This document shows positions 1 to 8,768 of a stretch of 64,000 nt of DNA, piece after piece. This DNA comes from Superficieibacter sp. HKU1. Lineage in GTDB: Bacteria > Pseudomonadota > Gammaproteobacteria > Enterobacterales > Enterobacteriaceae. Every line of letters begins with the position of its first letter. Position 1 is the first letter of the stretch. Made by a program: the position numbers and the translations under genes. The stretch covers positions 3,224,001-3,288,000 of the forward strand of contig NZ_CP119754.1 of the NCBI RefSeq assembly GCF_029319185.1, written 5' to 3'. The notes beneath the pieces were generated by a model, which saw only the letters and a program-made list of their open reading frames with translations, searched no databases and was not told where the DNA came from.

Positions 1-147
1 GATCCCGGCGACGCCCTGTTCAGTTACTTTGCCGGATGAGCCAAACCAGTTCCACGGATTTGCTGCCGACCAGTTAACCGAGGAGAGTGTTGAACACCCT
101 GCCAGTGCCAAAGGCATAACGCACATCAATAAGCGAAGCGATTTCAT
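1..147 (-). CDS. yfeY: YfeY lipoprotein, 5' part only (runs off the left edge)
   Basis: The first 49 codons lie in the window. The N-terminus is a lipoprotein signal: short basic start, hydrophobic stretch, and a lipobox Leu-Ala-Gly-Cys with the lipidated Cys at residue 18. It is followed by a Ser-rich linker and the segment NWFGSSGKVTEQGV, which matches the N-terminus of enterobacterial YfeY, a sigma-E-regulated outer-membrane lipoprotein of unknown function. The order yfeY-yfeZ-ypeA, leftwards and divergent from amiA, is the E. coli arrangement and supports the name. The function of the family is not known; the call rests on sequence recognition and synteny. Confidence 0.8.
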   Translation of the reverse strand, partial: MKSLRLLMCVMPLALAGCSTLSSVNWSAANPWNWFGSSGKVTEQGVAGI

Positions 148-209
148 TCACACATCCTCTCTTTTAAATTCAACGCCTGTTGGAGTACAGCGACGGCAAA
201 AAGTGCCGT

Positions 210-665
210 TTAATCTGCCTGCAGAGTAAAACAAGCGCGTAAACGTCGGCTCGCCAGCAGCCACCACAGGGCATAAACGTCCAGCACCACCAGCGCCACT
301 CCTGCCCCGCTGACCGTTTCGCCGAAGTACCACAACAAAGGTTGCCAGATCAGCAGACTCAGTTGGGCGAGAATTAACGCCCAGCGTAATGCAGACCACA
401 AACGCGGAAAAACCTGGCGCCGGCCAGCCAGTAAGAAGGCCGTCACGGCGGGCATTCCCGGTAGCAACCCCAACCAGAAGTTATCGTGATCGGGGTAGAA
501 CAGGTTCAGCAATGTGTCGCCCTGTCCGCGCGACGCGCCCGCCATCACAAACAGTACCCAGGTGCGGGCCTGAAGCACCAGCACGCACCAGAACAGAAAG
601 GGGAGTTTCAACAGTCCATGACGGTCATAATCAGAAGGAAACAGTAAAGGCTTAGTACTCTTCAT
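210..665 (-). CDS. yfeZ: YfeZ, DUF2919 inner-membrane protein
   Basis: A 151-residue hydrophobic protein with about four predicted membrane segments (roughly residues 18-40, 60-80, 90-110, 118-138) and the conserved YfeZ core FYPDHDNFWLGL. The DUF2919 family has no assigned biochemical role. I start at the ATG at 665; an in-frame TTG two codons earlier (671) is the alternative. The start lies inside the last codons of ypeA (14-nt overlap), so the two genes are probably translated from one message. Length and position equal those of E. coli yfeZ. Confidence 0.85.
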   Translation of the reverse strand: MKSTKPLLFPSDYDRHGLLKLPFLFWCVLVLQARTWVLFVMAGASRGQGDTLLNLFYPDHDNFWLGLLPGMPAVTAFLLAGRRQVFPRLWSALRWALILAQLSLLIWQPLLWYFGETVSGAGVALVVLDVYALWWLLASRRLRACFTLQAD

Positions 666-1077
666 CTTCAATCAATCGCTTGCCCAGAATCAGTACGTCG
701 GCGGTTTCATAACCCAGCCGTTCATACATTCCCAGCACCACATCATTGTCTTCCCGCACCATAATTTGCACTTTCGGACAGCCGCGGGCGATGAGCTTTT
801 TCTCCAGCCGGTTTAATAAGGCATTGGCAATACCGCGTCCGCGATACTCCGGATGTACACCCAGGTAATACGCTGACCCGCGATGCCCGTCATAGCCGCC
901 CATTACCGTGCCCACCACTTCACCGTTGACTTCAGCGACCAGGAACAAACTGACGTCATGATTTACCTTACGCTCAATGTCCATTTCCGGATCGTTCCAT
1001 GGACGCAGCAGATCGCAGCGCTCCCACAGAGTGATGACCTCTTCGAAATCTTGCTGGCGAAATACGCGTATCTCCAT
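652..1077 (-). CDS. ypeA: YpeA, GNAT-family N-acetyltransferase
   Basis: A 141-residue single-domain GNAT acetyltransferase. The acetyl-CoA binding motif A is visible as YRGRGIANALL, preceded by the beta-strand segment YYLGVHPE, and the C-terminal motif B as MYERLGYE. Length and sequence agree with E. coli YpeA, whose substrate is unknown. It is transcribed away from amiA and overlaps yfeZ downstream, which suggests a ypeA-yfeZ-yfeY unit. Family assignment is secure; the acceptor molecule cannot be read from the sequence. Confidence 0.9.
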   Translation of the reverse strand: MEIRVFRQQDFEEVITLWERCDLLRPWNDPEMDIERKVNHDVSLFLVAEVNGEVVGTVMGGYDGHRGSAYYLGVHPEYRGRGIANALLNRLEKKLIARGCPKVQIMVREDNDVVLGMYERLGYETADVLILGKRLIEDEEY

Positions 1078-1289
1078 GGTATTGAGAGCCTTTTCGGGTT
1101 AAAAAAACTGATTATGGCGCGAACGTGTCGATTAGCCAATATCTTGCGAAACCAGAGTAAAAAAATGGCATAATGTTGTCCGTTCATCTATTGAAATGAA
1201 AAGTAAAACAATTCTCATCACGATTGTTCGTAACGACCATCGCGATACGATATAACATCTGTCACCTTTTTCTTTACAACCCAGGCCGA

Positions 1290-2159
1290 ATGAGCACTTT
1301 TAAACCACTGAAGACACTCGCATCGCGCCGCCAGGTACTTAAAGCCGGGCTGGCTGTCCTGACGCTGTCAGGTATGTCCCACGCAAATGCCAAAGACGAT
1401 GCCCTTAAAACCAGCAATAGCCACAGTAAACCCGTCGCGAAAAAAGCCGGTTCCAGACGCATGGTCGTCCTCGACCCCGGTCATGGCGGCATTGATACCG
1501 GTGCGATCGGCAGCAGCGGCTCGAAAGAAAAACACGTCGTGCTGGCGATTGCCAAAAACGTGCGCGCCATTTTGCAAAGTCACGGTATCGACGCTCACCT
1601 GACCCGCACTGGCGATACCTTTATCCCGCTTTACGATCGCGTGGAAATTGCGCATAAACACGGTGCCGATTTGTTTATGTCAATTCACGCGGACGGCTTT
1701 ACCAACCCTTCCGCAGCGGGCGCATCGGTTTTTGCCCTCTCCAACCGCGGGGCGAGTAGCGCCATGGCAAAATACCTTTCCGATCGCGAAAACCGCGCGG
1801 ATGAAGTCGCCGGTAAAAAAGCCACCGACAAAGATCATCTCCTGCAACAGGTGCTGTTTGATTTGGTGCAGACCGATACCATTAAAAACAGCCTGACGCT
1901 CGGCTCGCATATTCTTAAAAAGATTAAGCCGGTGCACCGCCTGCATAGCCGCAGTACGGAACAGGCGGCGTTTGTGGTGCTGAAATCGCCGTCCATTCCG
2001 TCCGTGCTGGTGGAAACGTCATTTATCACCAACCCGGCAGAGGAAAAGCTGCTTGGGACGACGGCGTTTCGCCAGAAGATCGCCAGCGCCATTGCCTCCG
2101 GCATCATCAGCTATTTTAACTGGTTCGATAACCAAAAAGCTCACGCGAAGAGACGTTAA
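1290..2159 (+). CDS. amiA: N-acetylmuramoyl-L-alanine amidase AmiA (periplasmic, Tat-exported)
   Basis: Zinc amidase that cuts the amide bond between N-acetylmuramic acid and L-alanine and helps split septal peptidoglycan during cell separation. The 289-residue protein starts with a twin-arginine signal (SRRQVLKA, residues 12-19), with likely cleavage after residue 34. The Amidase_3 fold follows, with zinc-ligand motif DPGHGG, the later SIHAD motif, and the C-terminal catalytic Glu in LVETSFITN. I chose the ATG at 1290, which gives the E. coli length and a proper Tat leader; the frame is open upstream to 1224. The stop overlaps the hemF start by one base (TAATG), so amiA-hemF is an operon. 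Confidence 0.97.
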   Translation: MSTFKPLKTLASRRQVLKAGLAVLTLSGMSHANAKDDALKTSNSHSKPVAKKAGSRRMVVLDPGHGGIDTGAIGSSGSKEKHVVLAIAKNVRAILQSHGIDAHLTRTGDTFIPLYDRVEIAHKHGADLFMSIHADGFTNPSAAGASVFALSNRGASSAMAKYLSDRENRADEVAGKKATDKDHLLQQVLFDLVQTDTIKNSLTLGSHILKKIKPVHRLHSRSTEQAAFVVLKSPSIPSVLVETSFITNPAEEKLLGTTAFRQKIASAIASGIISYFNWFDNQKAHAKRR

Positions 2160-3058
2160 TGAAACCCGACGCCCAACAGGTAAAAGCCTTTTTACTCCAG
2201 TTGCAGGATGACATCTGTCAGCAGCTTGCTGCGGAAGGTTGTAATACCTTCACGGAAGATAACTGGCAACGCGAAGCGGGCGGCGGCGGACGCAGCCGGG
2301 TGCTACGCAACGGCGGCATTTTTGAGCAGGCGGGCGTCAATTTTTCCCACGTCTTTGGTGCCGGGATGCCCGCGTCCGCCACTGCACACCGTCCGGAACT
2401 GGCCGGGCGCAGCTTCGAAGCGATGGGCGTTTCGCTGGTGGTTCACCCGCGTAATCCGTATGTGCCTACCAGCCATGCCAACGTGCGCTTTTTTATCGCC
2501 GAAAAACCAGGCGCCGATCCGGTGTGGTGGTTTGGCGGCGGTTTTGATTTAACGCCTTATTATGGTTTTGAAGAAGACGCGGTGCACTGGCACCGCACGG
2601 CACGGGATATCTGTCAGCCGTTTGGCGATGATGTTTATCCACGCTATAAAAAGTGGTGTGACGACTACTTTTTTCTCAAACATCGCAACGAACAGCGCGG
2701 CATCGGCGGCCTGTTTTTTGACGATCTGAATACGCCGGATTTCGCTACCTGCTTCGCTTTTATGCAGGCGGTCGGGAAAGGCTATACCGAGGCGTATATG
2801 CCGATTGTCGCCCGTCGCCGGGAAATACAATTCACCGAACGCGAACGCCATTTCCAGCTTTACCGTCGCGGGCGCTATGTGGAATTCAACCTGGTATGGG
2901 ATCGCGGCACCTTGTTTGGCTTACAAACCGGCGGGCGCACGGAGTCTATTCTGATGTCAATGCCGCCGCTGGTGCGCTGGGAGTATGATTATCAACCGGA
3001 GGAAGGTAGCCCGGAAGCGGCGCTGAGCGAGTTTATTCAGGTGCGGGACTGGATATAA
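2159..3058 (+). CDS. hemF: Oxygen-dependent coproporphyrinogen III oxidase HemF
   Basis: Catalyses the oxidative decarboxylation of coproporphyrinogen III to protoporphyrinogen IX in haem synthesis under aerobic conditions; cytosolic. The 299-residue product matches HemF along its length, including WWFGGGFDLTPYY, the acidic YPRYKKWCDDYF segment and the C-terminal LVWDRGTLFGLQTGGRTESI signature. Translation is coupled to amiA. In E. coli the eut operon follows hemF; here maeB follows at once (see findings). Confidence 0.97.
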   Translation: MKPDAQQVKAFLLQLQDDICQQLAAEGCNTFTEDNWQREAGGGGRSRVLRNGGIFEQAGVNFSHVFGAGMPASATAHRPELAGRSFEAMGVSLVVHPRNPYVPTSHANVRFFIAEKPGADPVWWFGGGFDLTPYYGFEEDAVHWHRTARDICQPFGDDVYPRYKKWCDDYFFLKHRNEQRGIGGLFFDDLNTPDFATCFAFMQAVGKGYTEAYMPIVARRREIQFTERERHFQLYRRGRYVEFNLVWDRGTLFGLQTGGRTESILMSMPPLVRWEYDYQPEEGSPEAALSEFIQVRDWI

Positions 3059-3159
3059 AAAGCAGGTGATGAAAACTCAACTGACAATAGATCCTTTCTG
3101 CTTCAGGGATGACGGACTATCGTGACGATCTTCCTGCAAACCTAAGGATCGCATCGGGT

Positions 3160-3186
3160 AAAAAAAAGCGCGGGATGAACCCGCGC
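3160..3186 (-). terminator. Rho-independent terminator of maeB
   Basis: A perfect 7-bp GC stem (3168-3174 with 3180-3186, 5-nt loop) is followed on the minus strand by eight T residues (A's at 3160-3167). It lies 20 bases past the maeB stop codon. Confidence 0.85.
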
Positions 3187-3206
3187 CTGCATTATCAGAT
3201 AAATAA

Positions 3207-5486
3207 TTACAGCGGCTGCGTCTGCGCCTCCACCACTGCCAGCGCCACCATATTCACAATCCGGCGTACCGAGGCAATCGGCGTTAATACATGCACCGGT
3301 TTCGCCACGCCCATCAGCACCGGCCCGACGGTCACGCCTTCTGAACTGGAAACGCGCAGCAGGTTGTAGCTAATACGCGCGGCTTCCATATTCGGCATCA
3401 CAAGAATGTTGGCCGAACCTTTCAGCGGGCTGTCCGGCATCCGCTCGTTACGAATGCTTTCCACCAGCGCGGCGTCGCCGTGCATTTCGCCGTCAATCAT
3501 CAGCTCAGGCGCGCGTTCGCGCACCAGCGCCAGGGTATCGCGCATTTTGGTCGCCGCCGCGCAGTTGGATGAACCAAAGTTGGAATGCGACAGCAGCGCC
3601 ACGCGCGGTTCGATACCGAAGCGACGCACGGTTTCCGCCGCCATAACGGTGATCTCCGCCAGCTGTTCCGGCGTAGGATCGTCGTTGACGTAGGTATCGG
3701 CAATAAAGGTGTTGCCGCTCGGCAGCAGCAGCGCATTCATGGCTCCCGCGGCATGCACCCCATCGCGGTAGCCAAACAGCTGCTGGATAACGTTGAAATG
3801 CTCATGATAGTCACCAATTGTGCCGCAAATCATGCCGTCGGCTTCACCACGCTGCACCATGATCGCGCCGATCACCGTGGTGTTGCTGATCACCGCGCGC
3901 TGCGCCTGCTCCTGCGTCACGCCGCGGCGTTTCATGATGTTGTAGTACTCCATCCAGTACTCTTTGAAGCGCGGATCGGATTCATTGTTGACGATCTCAA
4001 AGTCAACGCCGGGTTTGATTTGCAGACCCAGTTTCTGAATACGCATTTCAATTACGCCCGGACGGCCTACCAGAATCGGTTTTGCCAGACCCAGCGTCAC
4101 CAGTTCCTGCGTCGCGTGCAGCACGCGGTTATCTTCCCCTTCAGCCAGCACAATGCGCTTCGGCTCACTGCGCGCCTGAGAGAAGATCGGCTTCATAAAC
4201 AGGTTGGTTTTATAGACAAACTCGCTGAGCTTATCGACGTACGCATCAAAGTCTTCGATAGGACGCGTCGCCACGCCGGAATCCATCGCCGCTTTCGCCA
4301 CTGCCGGAGCGATTTTAACAATCAGACGCGGATCGAACGGTTTAGGGATGATGTATTCCGGGCCGAAGCTCAGATCCTGATCGCCATAGGCGGACGCCAC
4401 CACTTCGCTCTGCTCAGCATGCGCCAGCTCGGCAATTGCATGTACGGCGGCCAGTTTCATCTCTTCATTAATGGCGGTTGCGCCAACGTCCAGCGCGCCG
4501 CGGAAGATGAACGGGAAGCACAGCACGTTGTTGACCTGATTCGGGTAGTCCGAGCGTCCGGTGCAGAGAATCGCATCGGGACGCACTTCCTTCGCCAGCG
4601 GCGGCAGGATTTCCGGCTCCGGGTTAGCCAGCGCCAGAATCATCGGCGCGCGGGCCATTTTTTTCACCATCTCCGGGGTCAGAACTTTCGGGCCCGAGCA
4701 GCCGAGGAAAATGTCTGCCCCTTCCACGACGTCAGCCAGCGTGCGTTTGCCGTCATCCTCTACCGCATACGCGGCTTTCGTCTCGGCCATGTTCGGTTCG
4801 CGGTCTTTATAGATAACGCCTTTCGAGTCGCATACCACGATATTGTGTTTTTGCATCCCCAGCGCCACCAGCAGGTTCATACAGGCAATCGCTGCCGCGC
4901 CTGCGCCGGAAACCACCATCCGCACATCGGAGAGATTTTTTTCCACCACCCGCAGGCCGTTGAGAATAGCGGCGGTGCTGATGATAGCCGTGCCGTGCTG
5001 GTCGTCATGAAACACCGGAATGTTCATGCGCTCGCGCAGTTTTTTCTCAATGTAGAAGCATTCAGGCGCTTTGATATCTTCGAGGTTGATGCCGCCAAAC
5101 GTCGGTTCCAGCGCGGCAACCACGTCGATCAGTTTGTCCGGATCGTGTTCATCAATTTCAATGTCAAAGACATCAATCCCGGCGAATTTTTTAAACAGCA
5201 CGCCTTTCCCTTCCATGACGGGCTTACCTGCCAGTGCGCCGATATTGCCCAGTCCCAGTACGGCAGTACCGTTTGAGACCACCGCCACCAGGTTGCCGCG
5301 CGCGGTGTATTTATACGCCGCCAGCGGATCCTTCTCGATTTCGAGGCACGGTGCCGCCACGCCCGGCGAGTAGGCCAGCGCCAGATCGCGCTGGGTCGCG
5401 AGCGGTTTGGTTGGTGATACCTGGATTTTCCCCGGAACAGGGTACTGGTGGAAATCAAGTGCGCTTTGTTTCAACTGGTCATCCAT
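3207..5486 (-). CDS. maeB: NADP-dependent malic enzyme MaeB
   Basis: Oxidative decarboxylation of malate to pyruvate with NADP+, supplying NADPH and pyruvate. The 759 residues hold an N-terminal malic-enzyme domain (about 1-160), an NAD(P)-binding domain with the Rossmann motif VVSGAGAAAIAC (about 160-420), and a C-terminal phosphotransacetylase-like domain (about 430-759) that is regulatory in E. coli MaeB. Length equals the E. coli protein. The start ATG follows a good ribosome site on the minus strand near 5494-5500. It is monocistronic with its own terminator and divergent from talA. Confidence 0.97.
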   Translation of the reverse strand: MDDQLKQSALDFHQYPVPGKIQVSPTKPLATQRDLALAYSPGVAAPCLEIEKDPLAAYKYTARGNLVAVVSNGTAVLGLGNIGALAGKPVMEGKGVLFKKFAGIDVFDIEIDEHDPDKLIDVVAALEPTFGGINLEDIKAPECFYIEKKLRERMNIPVFHDDQHGTAIISTAAILNGLRVVEKNLSDVRMVVSGAGAAAIACMNLLVALGMQKHNIVVCDSKGVIYKDREPNMAETKAAYAVEDDGKRTLADVVEGADIFLGCSGPKVLTPEMVKKMARAPMILALANPEPEILPPLAKEVRPDAILCTGRSDYPNQVNNVLCFPFIFRGALDVGATAINEEMKLAAVHAIAELAHAEQSEVVASAYGDQDLSFGPEYIIPKPFDPRLIVKIAPAVAKAAMDSGVATRPIEDFDAYVDKLSEFVYKTNLFMKPIFSQARSEPKRIVLAEGEDNRVLHATQELVTLGLAKPILVGRPGVIEMRIQKLGLQIKPGVDFEIVNNESDPRFKEYWMEYYNIMKRRGVTQEQAQRAVISNTTVIGAIMVQRGEADGMICGTIGDYHEHFNVIQQLFGYRDGVHAAGAMNALLLPSGNTFIADTYVNDDPTPEQLAEITVMAAETVRRFGIEPRVALLSHSNFGSSNCAAATKMRDTLALVRERAPELMIDGEMHGDAALVESIRNERMPDSPLKGSANILVMPNMEAARISYNLLRVSSSEGVTVGPVLMGVAKPVHVLTPIASVRRIVNMVALAVVEAQTQPL

Positions 5487-5713
5487 CTTCTTGTTCCTTT
5501 CATTTCGGACTAAAGGTGATTCTGATGCTCACCTGGAGGTCTACAGAGATCCCGATGTAAGAGAGGCTCACCGGTGGGATAGCCCCTAGTATCGCCCCAG
5601 TCAGCTTCGTAAACTTTGAAGGCCGCCAAACTCTTACCATCTAAAAATACAGTTTTTTAACAAAACACACACGAACTCGTTGCACCCATCGCCAGCAAGA
5701 CCCTCTCCGTCTG

Positions 5714-5720
5714 CTATGCT
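5714..5720 (+). promoter_or_regulatory. Candidate stationary-phase (sigma-S type) -10 element for talA-tktB
   Basis: The intergenic stretch 5487-5801 separates maeB from talA. At 5714-5720 it holds CTATGCT with an upstream TG, close to the extended -10 CTATACT preferred by sigma-S. No -35 hexamer sits at the right distance. The talA-tktB pair is known to be RpoS-dependent in E. coli; applying that here is inference. Confidence 0.4.
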
Positions 5721-5801
5721 TTTTGGTTATGTACGTTGTTTTTCATCCAGAAGTGCGAGCCTAAGCACTCGTATATCTTTTTGCTTTTTAAGGAGTCTTT
5801 A

Positions 5802-6752
5802 ATGAACCAGCTAGACGGTATTAAACAATTCACCACCGTCGTGGCTGACAGCGGTGATATTGAATCCATTCGCCACTACCAGCCAGAAGACGCCACCACT
5901 AACCCTTCCCTGCTGCTGAAAGCGGCGGCGCTCGACCATTTCGCCCATCTTATTAAGGATGCGATTGAGTACGGTAAGCAGCGCGGTAAGACGCAGGAAC
6001 AGCAGGTGGCGGAAGCCAGCGATAAACTGGCGGTCAATTTTGGTGTGGAAATTCTGAAAAGCGTGCCGGGCCGCGTCTCCACCGAAGTGGACGCCCGTCT
6101 CTCGTATGACAAACAAAAAAGCATCGATAAAGCGCGAAAATTTGTTCAGCTTTATCAGGATCAGGGGATTGATAAATCGCGCATCCTGATCAAGCTGGCG
6201 TCAACGTGGGAAGGTATTCGCGCCGCAGAGGAACTGGAAAAAGAAGGCATCAACTGTAACCTGACGCTGCTGTTCTCCTTCGCCCAGGCGCGCGCCTGCG
6301 CGGAAGCTGGCGTATTCCTGATTTCACCTTTCGTCGGACGTATTTACGACTGGTATAACACACGTAAACCGATGGACCCCTATCGCGTTGATGAAGATCC
6401 GGGTGTTAAATCGGTACGTAACATCTATGACTATTACAAACAGCATCGCTACCCTACCATCGTGATGGGCGCGAGCTTCCGCAAAACCGAACAGATCCTG
6501 GCGCTGGCAGGCTGTGACCGCCTGACTATTTCTCCGGATCTGCTGCAAAAATTGCAGGACAGTACCGATCCGGTTGAGCGCAAGCTGGTGCCGCCGTCCA
6601 CGACGTTCCATCGTCCGGCTCCGATGACCGAAGCCGAGTTCCGTTGGGAGCATAACCAGGATCCTATGGCGGTAGAAAAGCTGTCGGACGGCATTCGCCA
6701 GTTCGCCGTCGATCAGCGCAAACTCGAAGATTTGCTGGCCGCTAAACTGTAA
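5802..6752 (+). CDS. talA: Transaldolase A
   Basis: Non-oxidative pentose-phosphate enzyme that transfers a dihydroxyacetone unit from sedoheptulose-7-phosphate to glyceraldehyde-3-phosphate. The 316-residue class-I aldolase barrel carries the Schiff-base lysine in ILIKLAST (about residue 131) and the signature TTNPSL near residue 32. I chose the ATG at 5802 because AGGAG lies at 5791-5795; the frame is open upstream to 5736 but without a ribosome site. tktB follows after 21 bases, as in E. coli, where talA and tktB form a stationary-phase pair parallel to talB and tktA. The assignment to talA rather than talB rests on this context. Confidence 0.95.
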   Translation: MNQLDGIKQFTTVVADSGDIESIRHYQPEDATTNPSLLLKAAALDHFAHLIKDAIEYGKQRGKTQEQQVAEASDKLAVNFGVEILKSVPGRVSTEVDARLSYDKQKSIDKARKFVQLYQDQGIDKSRILIKLASTWEGIRAAEELEKEGINCNLTLLFSFAQARACAEAGVFLISPFVGRIYDWYNTRKPMDPYRVDEDPGVKSVRNIYDYYKQHRYPTIVMGASFRKTEQILALAGCDRLTISPDLLQKLQDSTDPVERKLVPPSTTFHRPAPMTEAEFRWEHNQDPMAVEKLSDGIRQFAVDQRKLEDLLAAKL

Positions 6753-6773
6753 CTTATTGTCACGGAGAACATT

Positions 6774-8768
6774 ATGTCCCGAAGAGAGCTTGCCAACGCC
6801 ATCCGCGCCCTGAGTATGGATGCGGTGCAGAAAGCCAATTCCGGCCACCCCGGCGCACCAATGGGGATGGCGGATATCGCTGAGGTGCTGTGGAACGACT
6901 TCCTTAAGCATAACCCCACCGATCCCACCTGGTATGACCGCGACCGTTTTATTCTCTCCAACGGCCACGCCTCGATGCTGCTGTACAGTCTGCTGCATCT
7001 TTCCGGTTACGATCTGCCGATAGAAGAACTGAAGAACTTCCGTCAGCTGCATTCTAAAACGCCGGGACACCCGGAGATTGGCTATACGCCGGGTATTGAG
7101 ACGACCACCGGGCCGCTCGGTCAGGGTCTGGCTAATGCCGTCGGCCTGGCGATCGCCGAGCGCACGCTGGCCGCTCAGTTCAACCAGCCGGATCACGAGA
7201 TTGTCGATCACTATACCTATGTGTTTATGGGTGACGGCTGTCTGATGGAAGGTATTTCGCACGAAGTCTCTTCCCTGGCGGGCACTCTGGGCCTTGGCAA
7301 ACTGATTGGTTTCTACGATCACAACGGCATTTCCATCGACGGGGAAACCGAAGGCTGGTTTACCGATGATACGGCGAAACGCTTCGAGGCGTATCACTGG
7401 CACGTGGTGCATGAAATTGACGGCCACGATCCGGAGGCGATCAAAAAAGCCATTCTGGAAGCGCAAAGCGTCAAAGATAAACCGTCATTAATTATCTGCC
7501 GGACGGTGATTGGTTTTGGCTCGCCGAACAAAGCCGGGAAAGAGGAATCGCACGGTTCCGCGCTCGGTGAGGAAGAAGTGGCGCTGGCCCGCAAGCAGCT
7601 GGGCTGGAATCACCCGGCTTTTGAGATCCCCAAAGAGATCTACCGCGCCTGGGACGCCCGTGAACGGGGTGAAAAAGGCCAGCAGTCGTGGAAAGAGAAA
7701 ATGGCTGCCTATGAGAAGGCGCATCCGGCGCTGGCCGCAGAATTTAAGCGCCGGATGAGCGGCGGGATGCCGGAAGACTGGCAGCAGACGGTACAGGATT
7801 ACATCAACAAGCTGCAGGCGGAGCCGGCGAAAATCGCCAGCCGTAAAGCCTCGCAGAACGCGCTTAACGCCTACGGTCCGAGCCTGCCTGAACTGCTTGG
7901 CGGCTCGGCAGACCTGGCGCCCAGCAACCTGACGATCTGGAAAGAGTCGGTGTCGCTGAAAGAAGATCCGGCCGGTAACTATATTCACTACGGCGTACGT
8001 GAATTCGGCATGACGGCGATCGCCAATGGTATTGCCCATCACGGTGGATTCATCCCCTACACCGCCACCTTCCTGATGTTTGTCGAGTATGCGCGTAATG
8101 CGGCGCGTATGGCGGCACTGATGAAGGCGCGGCAGATCATGGTCTATACCCATGACTCCATCGGACTGGGGGAAGATGGTCCGACGCACCAGGCAGTCGA
8201 GCAGCTTGCCAGCCTTCGCCTGACGCCAAACTTCAGTACCTGGCGTCCGTGCGATCAGGTAGAGACTGCGGTAGCGTGGAAAGCGGCGATTGAACGTCAT
8301 CACGGGCCGACGGCGCTGATCCTTTCTCGTCAGAATCTGGCGCAGATGGAGCGTACCCCGGAACAGGTGGCGGATATCGCGCGCGGCGGCTACGTGCTGA
8401 AAGATGCGGGCGGCAAGCCGGATCTGATCCTGATTGCCACCGGTTCGGAACTGGAAATCACCGTGCTGGCGGCAGAAAAACTGCGGGCGGAAGGCGTCGC
8501 AGTACGGGTCGTTTCCCTGCCGTCTACCGACACGTTTGACAGTCAGGATGAAGAATACCGTGAATCGGTACTGCCGTCTGACGTCGCGAAACGGGTCGCG
8601 GTAGAAGCCGGGATCGCCGACTACTGGTATAAGTACGTTGGCCTGAAAGGCGCGATAGTCGGGATGACCGGCTATGGTGAATCAGCCCCGGCTGAAAAGC
8701 TGTTCCCGTACTTCGGCTTTACCGTGGAAAATATCGTCGGGAAGGCGAAAAAAGTGCTTAACGGGTGA
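6774..8768 (+). CDS. tktB: Transketolase 2 (TktB)
   Basis: Thiamine-diphosphate enzyme that transfers two-carbon ketol units between pentose-, hexose- and tetrose-phosphates. The 664 residues show the family signature near the N-terminus (ANSGHPGAPMGMADIAEVLW), the ThDP-binding GDG...N motif (FMGDGCLMEG and DHNG) and the transketolase signature GEDGPTHQAVEQ. A ribosome site (CGGAG) precedes the ATG. The protein is three residues shorter than E. coli TktB at its C-terminus. Its last codons overlap the convergent ypfG by 11 bases, and no terminator is visible between them. Confidence 0.95.
   Translation: MSRRELANAIRALSMDAVQKANSGHPGAPMGMADIAEVLWNDFLKHNPTDPTWYDRDRFILSNGHASMLLYSLLHLSGYDLPIEELKNFRQLHSKTPGHPEIGYTPGIETTTGPLGQGLANAVGLAIAERTLAAQFNQPDHEIVDHYTYVFMGDGCLMEGISHEVSSLAGTLGLGKLIGFYDHNGISIDGETEGWFTDDTAKRFEAYHWHVVHEIDGHDPEAIKKAILEAQSVKDKPSLIICRTVIGFGSPNKAGKEESHGSALGEEEVALARKQLGWNHPAFEIPKEIYRAWDARERGEKGQQSWKEKMAAYEKAHPALAAEFKRRMSGGMPEDWQQTVQDYINKLQAEPAKIASRKASQNALNAYGPSLPELLGGSADLAPSNLTIWKESVSLKEDPAGNYIHYGVREFGMTAIANGIAHHGGFIPYTATFLMFVEYARNAARMAALMKARQIMVYTHDSIGLGEDGPTHQAVEQLASLRLTPNFSTWRPCDQVETAVAWKAAIERHHGPTALILSRQNLAQMERTPEQVADIARGGYVLKDAGGKPDLILIATGSELEITVLAAEKLRAEGVAVRVVSLPSTDTFDSQDEEYRESVLPSDVAKRVAVEAGIADYWYKYVGLKGAIVGMTGYGESAPAEKLFPYFGFTVENIVGKAKKVLNG

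Noticed and set aside
3585..5276. 563-codon open frame antisense to maeB
   Set aside because: It mirrors the GC-rich codon pattern of maeB, is His/Arg-rich and has no ribosome site; maeB is certain on the other strand.
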